A stretch of 64,000 nucleotides of DNA, taken from contig NZ_JAGSPK010000003.1 in NCBI RefSeq assembly GCF_018139565.1, positions 644,296 to 708,295 on the forward strand, in the 5' to 3' direction. The notes under the pieces are model-generated. The model ran no database searches, was not told the DNA's origin, and worked only from the letters and a program-made list of their open reading frames with translations. Positions within the stretch are counted from its first letter, which is position 1; each line of letters begins with the position of its first letter. The translations under genes were made by a program, and so were the position numbers. Shown here piece by piece: positions 20,257 to 29,812 of the stretch. This DNA is from Cognatundibacterium rivi. Lineage in GTDB: Bacteria > Pseudomonadota > Gammaproteobacteria > Burkholderiales > Burkholderiaceae_D.

Positions 20257-21300
20257 ATGAGCATACAGACAGATAATCTCTCGATCAATTTCAGCGAACA
20301 ACGCATCATTGCGGCAACGCCGGTATCCGTGAATGAAGAAGCGATTGAACGCGCGTTACGACCAAAGCAACTCGACGAATATGTAGGTCAGGAAAAAATC
20401 CGTGACCAGCTGGAAATTTTTATCACCGCTGCGCGCCAACGCGGTGAGGCACTGGATCACACCCTGCTGTTCGGGCCTCCTGGCTTGGGAAAAACCACGC
20501 TGGCACACATTATCGCCAGAGAGATGGGGGTGAATCTGCGCCAGACTTCGGGACCAGTTCTGGAGCGGGCGGGGGATCTGGCTGCACTGCTGACGAATCT
20601 GGAAGCGAACGATGTTTTGTTCATCGATGAGATTCATCGTTTGTCTCCCGTCGTTGAAGAGATTTTATATCCTGCATTGGAAGACTATCAGATCGACATC
20701 ATGATCGGTGAAGGCCCGGCTGCACGATCGGTTAAACTGGATCTGCAACCGTTCACGCTGGTCGGAGCCACAACGCGGGCAGGTATGCTGACCAATCCCT
20801 TGCGTGATCGCTTCGGTATCGTCGCCCGCCTGGAGTTTTATACACCAGAACAACTGACGCGTATTGTCACACGTTCGGCATCCCTGCTGAATGCGCCAAT
20901 ACACGAAGCTGGCGCACGAGAAATCGCTAATCGTGCGCGAGGCACACCGCGTATCGCCAATCGCTTACTGCGGCGGGTACGTGACTATGCAGAAGTGAAA
21001 GGCAATGGCGAGATCACCAAAGATATTGCCGATGCCGCCCTCAAAATGCTGGATGTGGATACCGTTGGCTTCGATCTGATGGACAGAAAACTACTGGAAG
21101 CCATACTGTTTAAATTCGGCGGCGGCCCCGTCGGGCTCGACAATGTGGCAGCAGCCATCGGTGAAGAGCGCGACACCATTGAAGATGTGCTGGAACCTTA
21201 TCTGATACAACAAGGCTATCTGCAACGCACTCCTCGCGGAAGAATTGCCACCACTCTGGCGTACGAGCATTTTAATCTTGTACCGCCTGGGAATGAGTGA
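20257..21300 (+). CDS. ruvB: Holliday-junction branch-migration ATPase RuvB
   Basis: RuvB is the hexameric AAA+ motor that drives branch migration with RuvA. The 347-residue protein has the Walker [11 protein letters not shown] (about residues 72-81), Walker B FIDEIHRL, sensor region [18 protein letters not shown], arginine finger region and a C-terminal winged helix ending in LQRTPRGR. It is the last gene of the ruv group. The terminator at 21455-21486 lies downstream. Confidence 0.98.
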   Translation: MSIQTDNLSINFSEQRIIAATPVSVNEEAIERALRPKQLDEYVGQEKIRDQLEIFITAARQRGEALDHTLLFGPPGLGKTTLAHIIAREMGVNLRQTSGPVLERAGDLAALLTNLEANDVLFIDEIHRLSPVVEEILYPALEDYQIDIMIGEGPAARSVKLDLQPFTLVGATTRAGMLTNPLRDRFGIVARLEFYTPEQLTRIVTRSASLLNAPIHEAGAREIANRARGTPRIANRLLRRVRDYAEVKGNGEITKDIADAALKMLDVDTVGFDLMDRKLLEAILFKFGGGPVGLDNVAAAIGEERDTIEDVLEPYLIQQGYLQRTPRGRIATTLAYEHFNLVPPGNE

Positions 21301-21454
21301 TAACCGGAGATCTATTGCTTCCGGTTTAAATACAAAATCAGTTCAGATACTAAGGTGCAGGAACCCAGCAATCACGATAAGCAAACAATCGGCCTCTTTC
21401 GTTCATCAAAAGTGAGTCAAACGAATTGTCGATTGCACCAATTCCATACACAAA

Positions 21455-21486
21455 ATAAAAAAGCACCCAAAGGTGCTTTTTTATTT
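21455..21486. terminator. Bidirectional intrinsic terminator between ruvB and the porin
   Basis: AAAAAAGCACC, CAAA and GGTGCTTTTTT form a hairpin with T runs on both strands. It lies between the convergent 3' ends of ruvB and the first porin and can serve both. Confidence 0.85.
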
Positions 21487-21517
21487 TCTACGACAGCAAG
21501 CTCACGCTTGCCGACAA

Positions 21518-22585
21518 TTAGAACGCGTGACGGATACCAACGTTAAACATACGCTCTGTACGACCAAAACCATCTGCCAAATTACTTGCATTTACTTTTG
21601 AATCATTTGCAATACGAGAGAATGAAGTGTAAACGTTTGTACGTTTAGACAAAGAATGTGTATAACCCAGAGCCAGTTGTGTGCTGTTACGATCAGTACT
21701 GACTACATCACTAGAAACACGTGTTACACCAGCGATAATATTACCTGCAGCACTGACTGGGAATGTTGCTCCCAGATTCCACAATTTGTAAGCAACAGAA
21801 TTGTCATCTGATTTTACTTTACCATACGCCAACGCTGCTTTTACAACGGTGAAATCATAAGTTGCACCAGCAAAGATATGTTTGATCGCGTTAGTTGGGA
21901 GATTTGCATTTGCTGCTTTTGTACGATCAACGCCATCTTCAGTATGGTACGCAACTGTCGCCAGCAATGGGCCCGCTGCATAAGAACCAGAAACACCGAT
22001 ACCGCGGCCTTTACCGATATCACCAGCTTGTTCACCGAATGTGTAAGCCAAAGAACCTGTAAAGCCGCTCAGGTTATTAGTTGTATAGTTTGCTGTATTG
22101 TTAGAGCGTGGATTTGTTGCGAAGAACAAATTACCTAAACCTGTTGCGCTTGTGCTGTCTGTTGCGCTACCACCGATAATGCCAGTACCGAACGGATCGA
22201 TAGAATCTACAGCATCAAACATTGGTTTGTTTTGACGACCAAGTTGAATCGCACCGAAATCACCCGACAAGCCAACCCATGCTGCACGACCGAATGCAGT
22301 ACCACCTTGAGCAGACGCACCTGTATCAGCTTGAACACCCATTTCCAGTTTGAAATTTGCTTTCAAGCCGTTACCCAGATCTTCGCTACCTTTGAAGCCC
22401 AGGCGGGAACCGGATTGAACACCACTATCCAACGATGTAATGGAACCTTTACCTTTAGAATATTGACCATTATTTTCGTTTTGAATGGCCATATCCAGTA
22501 CGCCATAAACGGTAACGGAAGACTGCGCCTGCGCGGTACCTGCCACTGCTGCCAATACTGACAATGCGATAAGTGATTTTTTCAT
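21518..22585 (-). CDS. Outer-membrane porin (Gram-negative, OmpC/porin_4 type)
   Basis: A 355-residue trimeric beta-barrel porin for diffusion of small solutes across the outer membrane. It starts MKKSLIALSVLAAVAGTAQAQ, a clear Sec signal peptide cut after AQA. The mature part begins QSSVTVYGVLDMA, the standard Burkholderiales porin start, and ends with F (VGIRHAF), the usual C-terminal outer-membrane signal. I use ATG 22585, with TTGGAGAAATAAAA upstream as the ribosome-binding site; the frame extends sixteen codons further without support. A second porin lies upstream on the same strand. Each has its own terminator, so they are separate units. Confidence 0.95.
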   Translation of the reverse strand: MKKSLIALSVLAAVAGTAQAQSSVTVYGVLDMAIQNENNGQYSKGKGSITSLDSGVQSGSRLGFKGSEDLGNGLKANFKLEMGVQADTGASAQGGTAFGRAAWVGLSGDFGAIQLGRQNKPMFDAVDSIDPFGTGIIGGSATDSTSATGLGNLFFATNPRSNNTANYTTNNLSGFTGSLAYTFGEQAGDIGKGRGIGVSGSYAAGPLLATVAYHTEDGVDRTKAANANLPTNAIKHIFAGATYDFTVVKAALAYGKVKSDDNSVAYKLWNLGATFPVSAAGNIIAGVTRVSSDVVSTDRNSTQLALGYTHSLSKRTNVYTSFSRIANDSKVNASNLADGFGRTERMFNVGIRHAF

Positions 22586-22950
22586 TTTTATTTCTCCAAA
22601 GGGTTTAAGACAATTACGTTGAGTTTCGATCATTCATTTCAACTTGCTGACAAGTGATACTAAAAATGAAACGTCAAAATATATGAGCTGCTAATATCAA
22701 CAGTCGTATTTGACCAAATTTGAAGAAGAACAGCCAAGTTAAATCGACGTTCGAGGGTAAATAAGCGAAATTGATGTCTCAATTCCACAACAGACCTTAA
22801 CCGAAAATCTATATTACTCCGGACAATAAGAACGTTAGGAAAAGCAAATTCAGCGTGTCTGAATGTGTTTTTTTTAAAATTAAAATAACGAAAAAGCATT
22901 AAAAATTACAAGGATATCAACGCATCATCATTAATAATTTTCGTTGTTCA
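22586..22950. other. AT-rich spacer between the two porin genes
   Basis: About 365 bases, strongly AT-rich compared with the flanking genes. It should carry the promoter and regulatory sites for the porin at 21518-22585. A 79-codon minus-strand open frame at 22660-22899 has no ribosome-binding site or family similarity, and I treat it as chance. Confidence 0.4.
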
Positions 22951-22952
22951 AA

Positions 22953-22984
22953 GAAAAAAAAGCCAGCGGTTCGCTGGCTTTTTA
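22953..22984 (-). terminator. Intrinsic terminator of the second porin gene
   Basis: On the minus strand AAAAAGCCAGCG, a short loop and CGCTGGCT are followed by an eight-T run. It lies about 27 bases after the porin stop codon. Confidence 0.88.
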
Positions 22985-23010
22985 ATTGCGCTGCCTGATG
23001 AAACTACATA

Positions 23011-24168
23011 TCAGAATGCATGCAAGATACCAAATGCTGCACGAGTCGCTTTACTTTGAACGCCATCAGTACCGATGATACCCAATGCCAATGTTGTATC
23101 TTTCAAGGCTGAAGAGCCAGCTTTAGCATAAGTCAGCGATGCGTAAGCAGTAGTGCGTTTGCTGAATGCATACTTAGCCAGACCGATGTACTGATCAGCC
23201 TTACCGTCGAAATCGCCTGAACGTTTTGTATTGTAGTAAGCGCCAGTCAGAGTCAACTGATCAGAAACTGCATAGTCAGCACCCAGACCAATAACAGTAA
23301 TCTTGCGATTATCGTTTGGCGATGTCACTGCAACCGGAGCCCCCAGTTTGCCTTCAATTGTGTTGTGGCCATAGGTAAAGCGCAACATAGTCGATGGTAC
23401 AATTTTGTATTTAATACCACCCGCCCAACCACTCAGAGAAACATTGCCAGTAGGATCTTTCAATTTTGCGAAAGACAATGCTGCACCGTTCGTGCCATCT
23501 GTGAAGATACCTGCGAGGCCAGCGTAAGAACTGGAAGACATTTCGCCGGCTTTTTCACCGAAACCGTACATCGCTGCACCAGCGAAGCCAGAAATGAAAG
23601 GGGAAACATACTTAACCGAGTTATTTTGACGCAGAGCTGTACCGCCCTGATTTGTACCGAAACCGCCGAAGAATGCGCCAGAGTTCAAGCCCACCAACGC
23701 CACGTTAGGATTTGTACCGGCATGTGCCAGACTCATAGGATCAGCCAGACCAACGGAATCCACACCCAGAATATTGTTACGCCCCATCGTGACGGCACCA
23801 AACGCACCTGATAAACCAACCCATGAAAGGCGATCAAACAGGGAAGAGTTGTTACCAGCCTGGCTGAAATTTTGCGTCAGGTTACTACCGCCAAAGCCTG
23901 CACCTGCAGCGCCAGTATCATTCGCCAAAGTGCCTTCCAGATTGAAGTTAGCTTTCAGACCGCCGCCCAGATCTTCGCTACCTTTAATACCCCAGCGAGA
24001 TGTCAACAGCTGACCAGCTTCCATCACGGCTTTATTGGTGCCACCCGCTTGATTATTGGTGTACATCACAGCAGCATCAACGATACCGTAGACGGTCACA
24101 TTAGATTGTGCGGATGCCGCAGATGCGAACGCGCCCAGTACAGCAAAAGCGATGAGTGATTTTTTCAT
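23011..24168 (-). CDS. Outer-membrane porin (Gram-negative, OmpC/porin_4 type)
   Basis: A 385-residue porin paralogous to the one at 21518-22585. The signal peptide MKKSLIAFAVLGAFASAASAQ is followed by QSNVTVYGIVDAAVMY, and the protein ends in FGILHAF with the terminal Phe needed for outer-membrane assembly. CTGGAGA precedes the ATG at suitable distance. The two proteins share the ends of the barrel but differ strongly in the loops, so they probably differ in solute preference or regulation. No linked transporter indicates the substrate. Confidence 0.95.
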   Translation of the reverse strand: MKKSLIAFAVLGAFASAASAQSNVTVYGIVDAAVMYTNNQAGGTNKAVMEAGQLLTSRWGIKGSEDLGGGLKANFNLEGTLANDTGAAGAGFGGSNLTQNFSQAGNNSSLFDRLSWVGLSGAFGAVTMGRNNILGVDSVGLADPMSLAHAGTNPNVALVGLNSGAFFGGFGTNQGGTALRQNNSVKYVSPFISGFAGAAMYGFGEKAGEMSSSSYAGLAGIFTDGTNGAALSFAKLKDPTGNVSLSGWAGGIKYKIVPSTMLRFTYGHNTIEGKLGAPVAVTSPNDNRKITVIGLGADYAVSDQLTLTGAYYNTKRSGDFDGKADQYIGLAKYAFSKRTTAYASLTYAKAGSSALKDTTLALGIIGTDGVQSKATRAAFGILHAF

Positions 24169-24497
24169 TGAATTGTCTCCAGATTTTATAGTGTGATTTG
24201 ACTTAATGTCTGCAGCTCTTAGTTAGGCCGCTTTTTTAATTGTGCTGCAAGTTATTCCCAGCTGATTGATAAACAATCTAGGAACGATTGAACCAAACTA
24301 CGTGGATTTGGGCAAAGAGAATTTGCGAACGACCGTGTTTAAGCAAATTAAATGTGGCGCGGCGACAACAGTGAGCATCAGCACAACGGTAGTCACTTTT
24401 AGCCCTCCTGAATCTGCGCATGCCTTGCGCCAGCTTAAAGCCAGCCCCCGGGTCTGTTGTTTTACAATAGCGCCTTACCTTTTACCGCATCGAAACC
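24169..24497. other. Intergenic region between porin and coq7
   Basis: A 329-base divergent promoter region for the porin (minus) and coq7 (plus). A TACAAT at 24463-24468 could be a coq7 -10 box, but I find no matching -35 at a normal distance. No gene or strong hairpin is visible. Confidence 0.35.
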
Positions 24498-25133
24498 ATG
24501 TCCCTGCCAAATATAGATCGTATCGTTCTCAGCTTTGATCGCGCGCTGCGCACCGTTTCGGCTCAGGCGAAAAGCTCGCGCCCTTATCCCGCCGAGGCCG
24601 TCGCTACTGAAGACACGCTGAGTGAGCAGGAAAAAAAACACAGTGCCGGCCTAATGCGGGTCAATCATGTCGGTGAAATCTGTGCCCAGGCGCTGTATGA
24701 CGCCCAAAGTGCGTTTTCACATACAGAAGAAGTGACCCGCCAGTTGCAACATTCCTGCATCGAAGAAGAAGATCATCTGGCGTGGACGGCAAGCCGCCTG
24801 AGAGAACTGAATTCACATACCAGTTTCATGAATCCGCTCTGGTATGCAGGCGCCTACACTTGTGGCGTGATCGCGGCAAAATGTGGCGATGCAGCAAGCC
24901 TGGGATTTGTCGTTGAAACAGAACGGCAGGTTGAAGCGCATCTGGCCGGACATCTGAAGTCGCTGCCTGCACATGACGAAAGGTCGCGTGCGATTGTCGA
25001 GCAAATGCGCGTTGACGAGGTGGCGCACGGTGCCGCGGCACAAGCCTTAGGGGCAAGTGAAACGCCGCAGCCGATCAAAATGGTGATGAAACTGATGGCC
25101 AAAGTGATGACATCAACGGCTTACTACATCTGA
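24498..25133 (+). CDS. coq7: Ubiquinone biosynthesis hydroxylase Coq7 (di-iron monooxygenase)
   Basis: Coq7 hydroxylates 2-polyprenyl-3-methyl-6-methoxy-1,4-benzoquinone in ubiquinone synthesis and replaces UbiF in many Proteobacteria. The 211-residue protein has the ferritin-like four-helix fold with di-iron ligands visible as the Glu in VNHVGEICAQ, EExxH in EEEDHLAW, the Glu in VVETERQVEAH, and ExxH in VDEVAHG. Length fits the bacterial form. The gene appears monocistronic, divergent from the porin and convergent with the antiporter. Confidence 0.96.
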   Translation: MSLPNIDRIVLSFDRALRTVSAQAKSSRPYPAEAVATEDTLSEQEKKHSAGLMRVNHVGEICAQALYDAQSAFSHTEEVTRQLQHSCIEEEDHLAWTASRLRELNSHTSFMNPLWYAGAYTCGVIAAKCGDAASLGFVVETERQVEAHLAGHLKSLPAHDERSRAIVEQMRVDEVAHGAAAQALGASETPQPIKMVMKLMAKVMTSTAYYI

Positions 25134-25157
25134 CAGCAGATAGCACGCCTTACCACA

Positions 25158-25190
25158 ACAGCGCCTTTGGAAGGCTGGCCAAGGCGCTGT
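25158..25190. terminator. Hairpin between coq7 and the antiporter gene
   Basis: ACAGCGCCTT and AAGGCGCTGT form a perfect ten-pair stem between the convergent 3' ends. No T run follows on either strand, so an intrinsic terminator is possible but not typical. Confidence 0.45.
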
Positions 25191-25234
25191 CGCAATAAAG
25201 CATTTGCAGCGATTCAGCCAGCAGCACCGACGGC

Positions 25235-26497
25235 TTACACAAAATGCAAAAACAGAGCAGCGATACCCGTTGGTAGCGCCGCAGAAGCGATCAGACCCAA
25301 GGGGCTGATCGCTTTTTCACTAAACGAGTCTTTTAAAATCGCAAACCCGGCAGGATTCGGCGCATTGGCAATCACCGTCAAGCCACCACCCGTGACCGCG
25401 CCGGATACCAGCGCATATTTTGCTGGATCCGGTAAGCCAACAACCAGTGAGCCCAGATAAGTCAGCGCGGCATTGTCCGTCACCGCTGTTAATGCGACCG
25501 CGCCGAAAAACAGGACAGCGTTATCCATACCGGCCAGCAACGGTTGCAGCCACCATTCCTGCTTACCGCCGAGAACCACCAGACCCGCCAGAAAAAATGC
25601 AACCAGCAAGCCTTCTCTCAGCATCAGCCTGTCTTGATACTGTTTGTACGCTTCAGTAAATCCGAGGAAAAATAAAAACAATCCTAAAAATACGACCGGA
25701 TAATGCGCAAACCAGACCGTGGCCGCGAGAAAAATAAAATGAATTGCCACCACAGAAAAAGGCACGGGCGCATCCGCTGTCGTCGGTTCCGGTGCTTTCA
25801 GTGCCGTCAGTTCTTTACGGAAGAACACACTCAGCAACAAGGCATTTAATACGACAGCACAAGCAGCCTTCCAGCCGAACATCTGCATCATGAACGCGCT
25901 GTTCCAACCCCATTTCTCTGCCACCATCAACACTGGCGGTGCCGCAAACGAAGTGAGTACGCCACCGATAGAAATGTTGACGAATAAAACGCCCAGCGTC
26001 ATGTACTTCATCCGCTCGGAAATCGCCTGCGAATAAAAGCGATCCCGTAACATCAGCGCTGCCAACGTCATCGCTGCCGGCTCAGTAATAAAAGAACCAA
26101 GCAATGGCACCAGAGACAGGCATAAAAAATACGACACCAGCTGCGTATTTAACGGCAACGCGCGCGCAATGCGAGAAACAAAAGCCTGCACCGCCCACAA
26201 CACCGGCCGGGTGCCAGCCACCACCAGAATCGCAAAGACAAATAAAGGCTCAGTAAAATTCTGCGCTTCAAGATAATGAATCGCTTCTTTCTGATTCACC
26301 AGTACAGCAATCACGGTGACCAGCACAAAAGCCCAGAAGCCGAAAACGACCTCGACCTCTCCCAGCAAATGCCAGAGGCCAGCATGATGCCGACTTTTGT
26401 GTGCCAGCGAAATAAAAAATTTGGTGGAAAAAGTATGCAGTACAGCGATACCAAAGATCGCCGCCGCTACATACTGAATCAACATATCGGTCGTCAT
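25235..26497 (-). CDS. Putative Na+/H+ antiporter (integral membrane)
   Basis: A 420-residue polytopic inner-membrane protein with about eleven hydrophobic segments over nearly its whole length. It resembles the Pfam 'putative Na+/H+ antiporter' family (PF07399) and, more loosely, the ArsB/NhaD ion-transporter fold; 'FITEPAAMTLAALML' and 'TAVTDNAALTYLGSLVVG' look like the paired half-membrane signatures of that fold, and the second has the Thr-Asp-Asn pattern. The ion is not proven by sequence. It is a single gene, convergent with coq7 and separated from uvrD by about 130 bases on the same strand. Confidence 0.8.
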   Translation of the reverse strand: MTTDMLIQYVAAAIFGIAVLHTFSTKFFISLAHKSRHHAGLWHLLGEVEVVFGFWAFVLVTVIAVLVNQKEAIHYLEAQNFTEPLFVFAILVVAGTRPVLWAVQAFVSRIARALPLNTQLVSYFLCLSLVPLLGSFITEPAAMTLAALMLRDRFYSQAISERMKYMTLGVLFVNISIGGVLTSFAAPPVLMVAEKWGWNSAFMMQMFGWKAACAVVLNALLLSVFFRKELTALKAPEPTTADAPVPFSVVAIHFIFLAATVWFAHYPVVFLGLFLFFLGFTEAYKQYQDRLMLREGLLVAFFLAGLVVLGGKQEWWLQPLLAGMDNAVLFFGAVALTAVTDNAALTYLGSLVVGLPDPAKYALVSGAVTGGGLTVIANAPNPAGFAILKDSFSEKAISPLGLIASAALPTGIAALFLHFV

Positions 26498-26630
26498 TCT
26501 GCGTCCTTTTCCATTAATTTAAGTAGATCAACACGCCACAGCAGCGAACACAATCAACTCCGACATCCACATGTCGCGAAATAAACTGCGCTGACCGTCA
26601 AAATCCCAGCGAGGTTGATTCGATGAACAA

Positions 26631-28916
26631 TCAGATTTTTTCCAGTTTGGCGATACTCAGATCCAGCAGCTTCATACCGAACTTACCGAAATTGATATGT
26701 GCACGTGCATTCGTGCCACTGCCTTCGATATTCACGATCACCCCTTCACCAAACTTAGGATGCGCGACGCCCTGCCCGATACGCCATGCATTCGCATCCG
26801 CGACCTGATTGAAATTCTGTGCGATGCGATTCGCGCCTGCAGCAGGAACATCATCCCATGTAGATTTTTTATTGCCAAACCATTGCGGCTGAATCTTTGG
26901 CGACAGCCATTTCAAGGATTCTTCCGGCAACTCCTCCAGAAAACGCGAGCGCATGTTGTAGCGCGTCTGCCCATGCAGCATGCGGGTTTGCGAGAAGCTC
27001 AGATATAAACGTTGACGTGCGCGCGTGATCGCCACATACATCAGACGCCGTTCTTCTTCGACGCCGCTTTCTTCCTGCGCGCTGTTCTCATGCGGGAACA
27101 AGCCCTCTTCCAGACCGGTGATAAATACCGCATCGAATTCCAGCCCTTTAGCCGAATGCACCGTCATCAACTGCATCGCATCTTGTCCAGCCTGTGCCTG
27201 ATTGTCACCCGCTTCCAGCGAGGCGTGCGACAGAAAAGCCGACAATGGCGACATCACCGTGGGTAGGGCCGCATCCGCATCGATAATGACATTACCGTCG
27301 CCGTTCTCCAACAAAACAGTGTTGGCAGATGCCGGGCCGGTCAGTGCAGGAGCATCTTTGCCAAAGCCTTCTTCCGACACAAACAAACTCGCCGCATTCA
27401 CCAACTGATCCAAGTTTTCTATGCGATCAGCGCCTTCTTTTTCTGTCTGATAATGCGTCTTCAAAGTGCTGAGTTCGATGACGATCTGCACCATCTCAGG
27501 CAAAGGCAGATACTGCGTTTCAAAGCGCGCACCTTCGATCAGTTTGATGAACGCTGCCAGCGATGAGCCGGCTTTGCCGCCGACATACGGCACTGCCGCA
27601 TACAGCGAGCAGCCGTGCTGTTTAGCGGCATCCTGCAACTGCTCCAAAGAACGCGCACCAATGCCCCGGGTTGGGAAATTGACCACCCGCAAAAAGGCGG
27701 AATCATTGTGCAGGTTATCCATCAACTGCAAATACGCAATCGCATGTTTGATTTCGGCGCGTTCAAAAAAGCGCTGACCGCCATACACACGATAAGGAAT
27801 ATTCGCGCTGAACAAGGCATGTTCGATCACGCGCGACTGCGCATTCGAGCGATACAGAATGGCGATTTCACTGCGCGGCAAACCTTCGCGGATCAGATTT
27901 TTCGCTTCTTCAATAATCCAGTTCGCCTCTTGTATATCGCTGCTGGCTTCCATCACGCGTACAGGTTCGCCATGCCCGGCATCAGTACGCAGATTTTTGC
28001 CGAGACGCTTGCTGTTATTCGCAATCAGAATATTGGCGCTGTCCAGAATGTGGCCATGCGAGCGGTAATTCTGTTCCAGCTTGATCAGATTCTGCACTTC
28101 AAACTCACGTTCAAATGCCGACATATTGCCGACATTCGCACCGCGGAAAGCGTAAATACTCTGGTCATCATCGCCGACCGCAAACACCGCAGCACCACGG
28201 CTGCTGCCAGCGCCAGCCATGAGTTTCAGCCATTTGTATTGCAGGTCATTGGTATCCTGAAACTCATCGACCAGTATGTGTTTGAAACGTGCCTGATAGT
28301 GTTCGCGCAAAGGCTGATTGCGGCTGAGTAATTCATACGTGCGCAACAACAGTTCGGCAAAATCGACCACGCCTTCACGCTGGCACTGGGCGTCATACAG
28401 ATCGTACAGCCCCACCAGTTTGCGATTGAAATCATCGTAAGCATCGACCTGCGCAGCGCGCAAACCCTGATCTTTGGCGCTGTTAATGAAATACATCAGC
28501 GTCTTCGGCGGGAATTTTTCGTCGTCGATATTATTCGCTTTCAGCAAGCGCTTGATGAACGACAGCTGATCGCCGGAATCGAGAATCTGAAACGTCTGCG
28601 GCAAACCGGCATCGCGGTGATGCGCGCGCAACAGGCGATTACACAGGCCGTGAAACGTGCCTATCCACATGCCACGGGTATTGATCGGCAACATCGCCGA
28701 CAAGCGTGTCAGCAATTCTTTCGCCGCCTTGTTGGTAAAGGTCACCGCCAGCACCCCCTGGGGGGACACCTGGCCGGTTTGGATCAGCCACGCAATGCGA
28801 GTCGTCAGCACACGGGTTTTGCCGGAACCGGCACCCGCTAAAATCAGCGCCGACTGCGCCGGCAAAGTCACAGCGGCTAGCTGTTCAGGATTGAGATTGT
28901 GAAGTAAATTTTGCAT
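26631..28916 (-). CDS. uvrD: DNA helicase II UvrD
   Basis: UvrD is a 3'-5' superfamily 1 helicase in nucleotide-excision and mismatch repair. The 761-residue protein begins MQNLLHNLNPEQLAAVTLP, with Walker A AGAGSGKTRVL, motif Ia VTFTNKAAKEL, DEFQDTNDLQ (motif II), VGDDDQSIYAFRGA (motif III), LEQNYRS (IV), LMTVHSAKGLEFD (V) and EEERRLMYVAITRARQRLYL (VI). The C-terminal Tudor-like tail 'GVAHPKFGEGVIVNIEG' is typical of UvrD/PcrA. I use ATG 28916; the upstream in-frame extension has no family similarity and runs into the intergenic repeat region. Confidence 0.97.
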   Translation of the reverse strand: MQNLLHNLNPEQLAAVTLPAQSALILAGAGSGKTRVLTTRIAWLIQTGQVSPQGVLAVTFTNKAAKELLTRLSAMLPINTRGMWIGTFHGLCNRLLRAHHRDAGLPQTFQILDSGDQLSFIKRLLKANNIDDEKFPPKTLMYFINSAKDQGLRAAQVDAYDDFNRKLVGLYDLYDAQCQREGVVDFAELLLRTYELLSRNQPLREHYQARFKHILVDEFQDTNDLQYKWLKLMAGAGSSRGAAVFAVGDDDQSIYAFRGANVGNMSAFEREFEVQNLIKLEQNYRSHGHILDSANILIANNSKRLGKNLRTDAGHGEPVRVMEASSDIQEANWIIEEAKNLIREGLPRSEIAILYRSNAQSRVIEHALFSANIPYRVYGGQRFFERAEIKHAIAYLQLMDNLHNDSAFLRVVNFPTRGIGARSLEQLQDAAKQHGCSLYAAVPYVGGKAGSSLAAFIKLIEGARFETQYLPLPEMVQIVIELSTLKTHYQTEKEGADRIENLDQLVNAASLFVSEEGFGKDAPALTGPASANTVLLENGDGNVIIDADAALPTVMSPLSAFLSHASLEAGDNQAQAGQDAMQLMTVHSAKGLEFDAVFITGLEEGLFPHENSAQEESGVEEERRLMYVAITRARQRLYLSFSQTRMLHGQTRYNMRSRFLEELPEESLKWLSPKIQPQWFGNKKSTWDDVPAAGANRIAQNFNQVADANAWRIGQGVAHPKFGEGVIVNIEGSGTNARAHINFGKFGMKLLDLSIAKLEKI

Positions 28917-29084
28917 ACCCCGATTATACGGGACAGACCCTGCGCTGCCGCGCCGATCTGCAGAATATCCGGCAGACCGATCACCATGATCTGATGCAGA
29001 AATGCCGCTGATATGGCTGTACGCGAAACCCGCGCCACAGTTCAGCATGCCGCCCAACTATATGCAGAAACATCAGAAATTCAG

Positions 29085-29165
29085 CATACTCCCCCTCAAA
29101 AATAAGAAAAGCTGCTTCATCTCCTTATAAACAAAGGGCTTCAAAATATACTCCGGGGAGTATAT
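29085..29165 (-). repeat. 81-bp intergenic repeat element, copy C
   Basis: Read on the minus strand this begins ATATACTCCCCGGAGTATAT and ends GAGGGGGAGTATG. It aligns with the elements at 46110-46191 and 57738-57818: the last 46 bases align without gaps, and TTTAT, AAGCAG and GGGGGAGTAT are shared. Here the 5' end is itself a small palindrome. It fills the space between the thiE stop codon (29184) and uvrD. No open frame is present. Confidence 0.8.
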
Positions 29166-29183
29166 TTGAGGCAAAAAATGCCG

Positions 29184-29807
29184 TCAAAACAGGCGGCTGA
29201 AGTCGGCGGCCGCCTGTTGCGGATTTTCTGCCATATACACGCTGCTGATGGCAGCGACCATTTCCGCCCCGTTCGCCATCAGCGGCTGACAGTTTTGCAG
29301 TGTCATACCGCCAATCACGACCCGCGGCAGATCAAATTCTTGGCCAGCGTCGCGCACAATATCTGCGGACGTGGTGACCGCATATTTTTTGATTCGCGAT
29401 GGATAAAACCCACCGAATGCAATGTAACTGGCGCCACTCGCAACCGCGCTGCGGGCCAGCTGCATATCGCCGTAACACGAGGCACCCAGAATTTTACCGG
29501 CACCGATCTGCGCACGCGCTTCGGCCACGGAAATATCGGTACCGCCGACATGCAAACCATCGGCATCAATTTCCATGCACAAATCCAGATGGTCGTTGAT
29601 GATCAGCGGTTTGTGATAGCGTCGGCACAACGTCAGCAAAGCCGTTGCCTGTTGCCGCCGCAATGGCATGTCTGCCGTTTTGTGGCGATACTGAACAAGC
29701 GCCGCGCCGCCCAGCAAAGCCTGTTCCGTAACAGCAAGTAAGCGTGCGGTATCGTCCCAGTCTGGCGTCACGATATATAAACCACGTAATGCATGTGTCT
29801 TAGTCAT
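29184..29807 (-). CDS. thiE: Thiamine-phosphate synthase
   Basis: ThiE joins HMP-pyrophosphate to the thiazole phosphate carboxylate to make thiamine phosphate. The 207-residue TIM-barrel protein has LYIVTPD near the start, QYRHKTAD, IINDHLDLCMEIDADGLHVGG (diphosphate and Mg2+ region), GASCYGD, YIAFGGFYPSRIKKYA and VVIGGMTLQN. I start at ATG 29807 (MTKTHALRGL), five bases after the thiD stop; the upstream in-frame region belongs to thiD. It is the last gene of thiC-thiS-thiG-thiD-thiE, with repeat copy C directly behind it. Confidence 0.96.
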   Translation of the reverse strand: MTKTHALRGLYIVTPDWDDTARLLAVTEQALLGGAALVQYRHKTADMPLRRQQATALLTLCRRYHKPLIINDHLDLCMEIDADGLHVGGTDISVAEARAQIGAGKILGASCYGDMQLARSAVASGASYIAFGGFYPSRIKKYAVTTSADIVRDAGQEFDLPRVVIGGMTLQNCQPLMANGAEMVAAISSVYMAENPQQAAADFSRLF

Positions 29808-29812
29808 TTGAA

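Noticed and set aside
22660..22899. A 79-codon minus-strand frame between the porins
   Set aside because: AT-rich chance frame without ribosome-binding site or family similarity.
24425..24468. TACAAT as a firm coq7 promoter
   Set aside because: No -35 hexamer at 16-18 bases; left only as a note in the intergenic entry.
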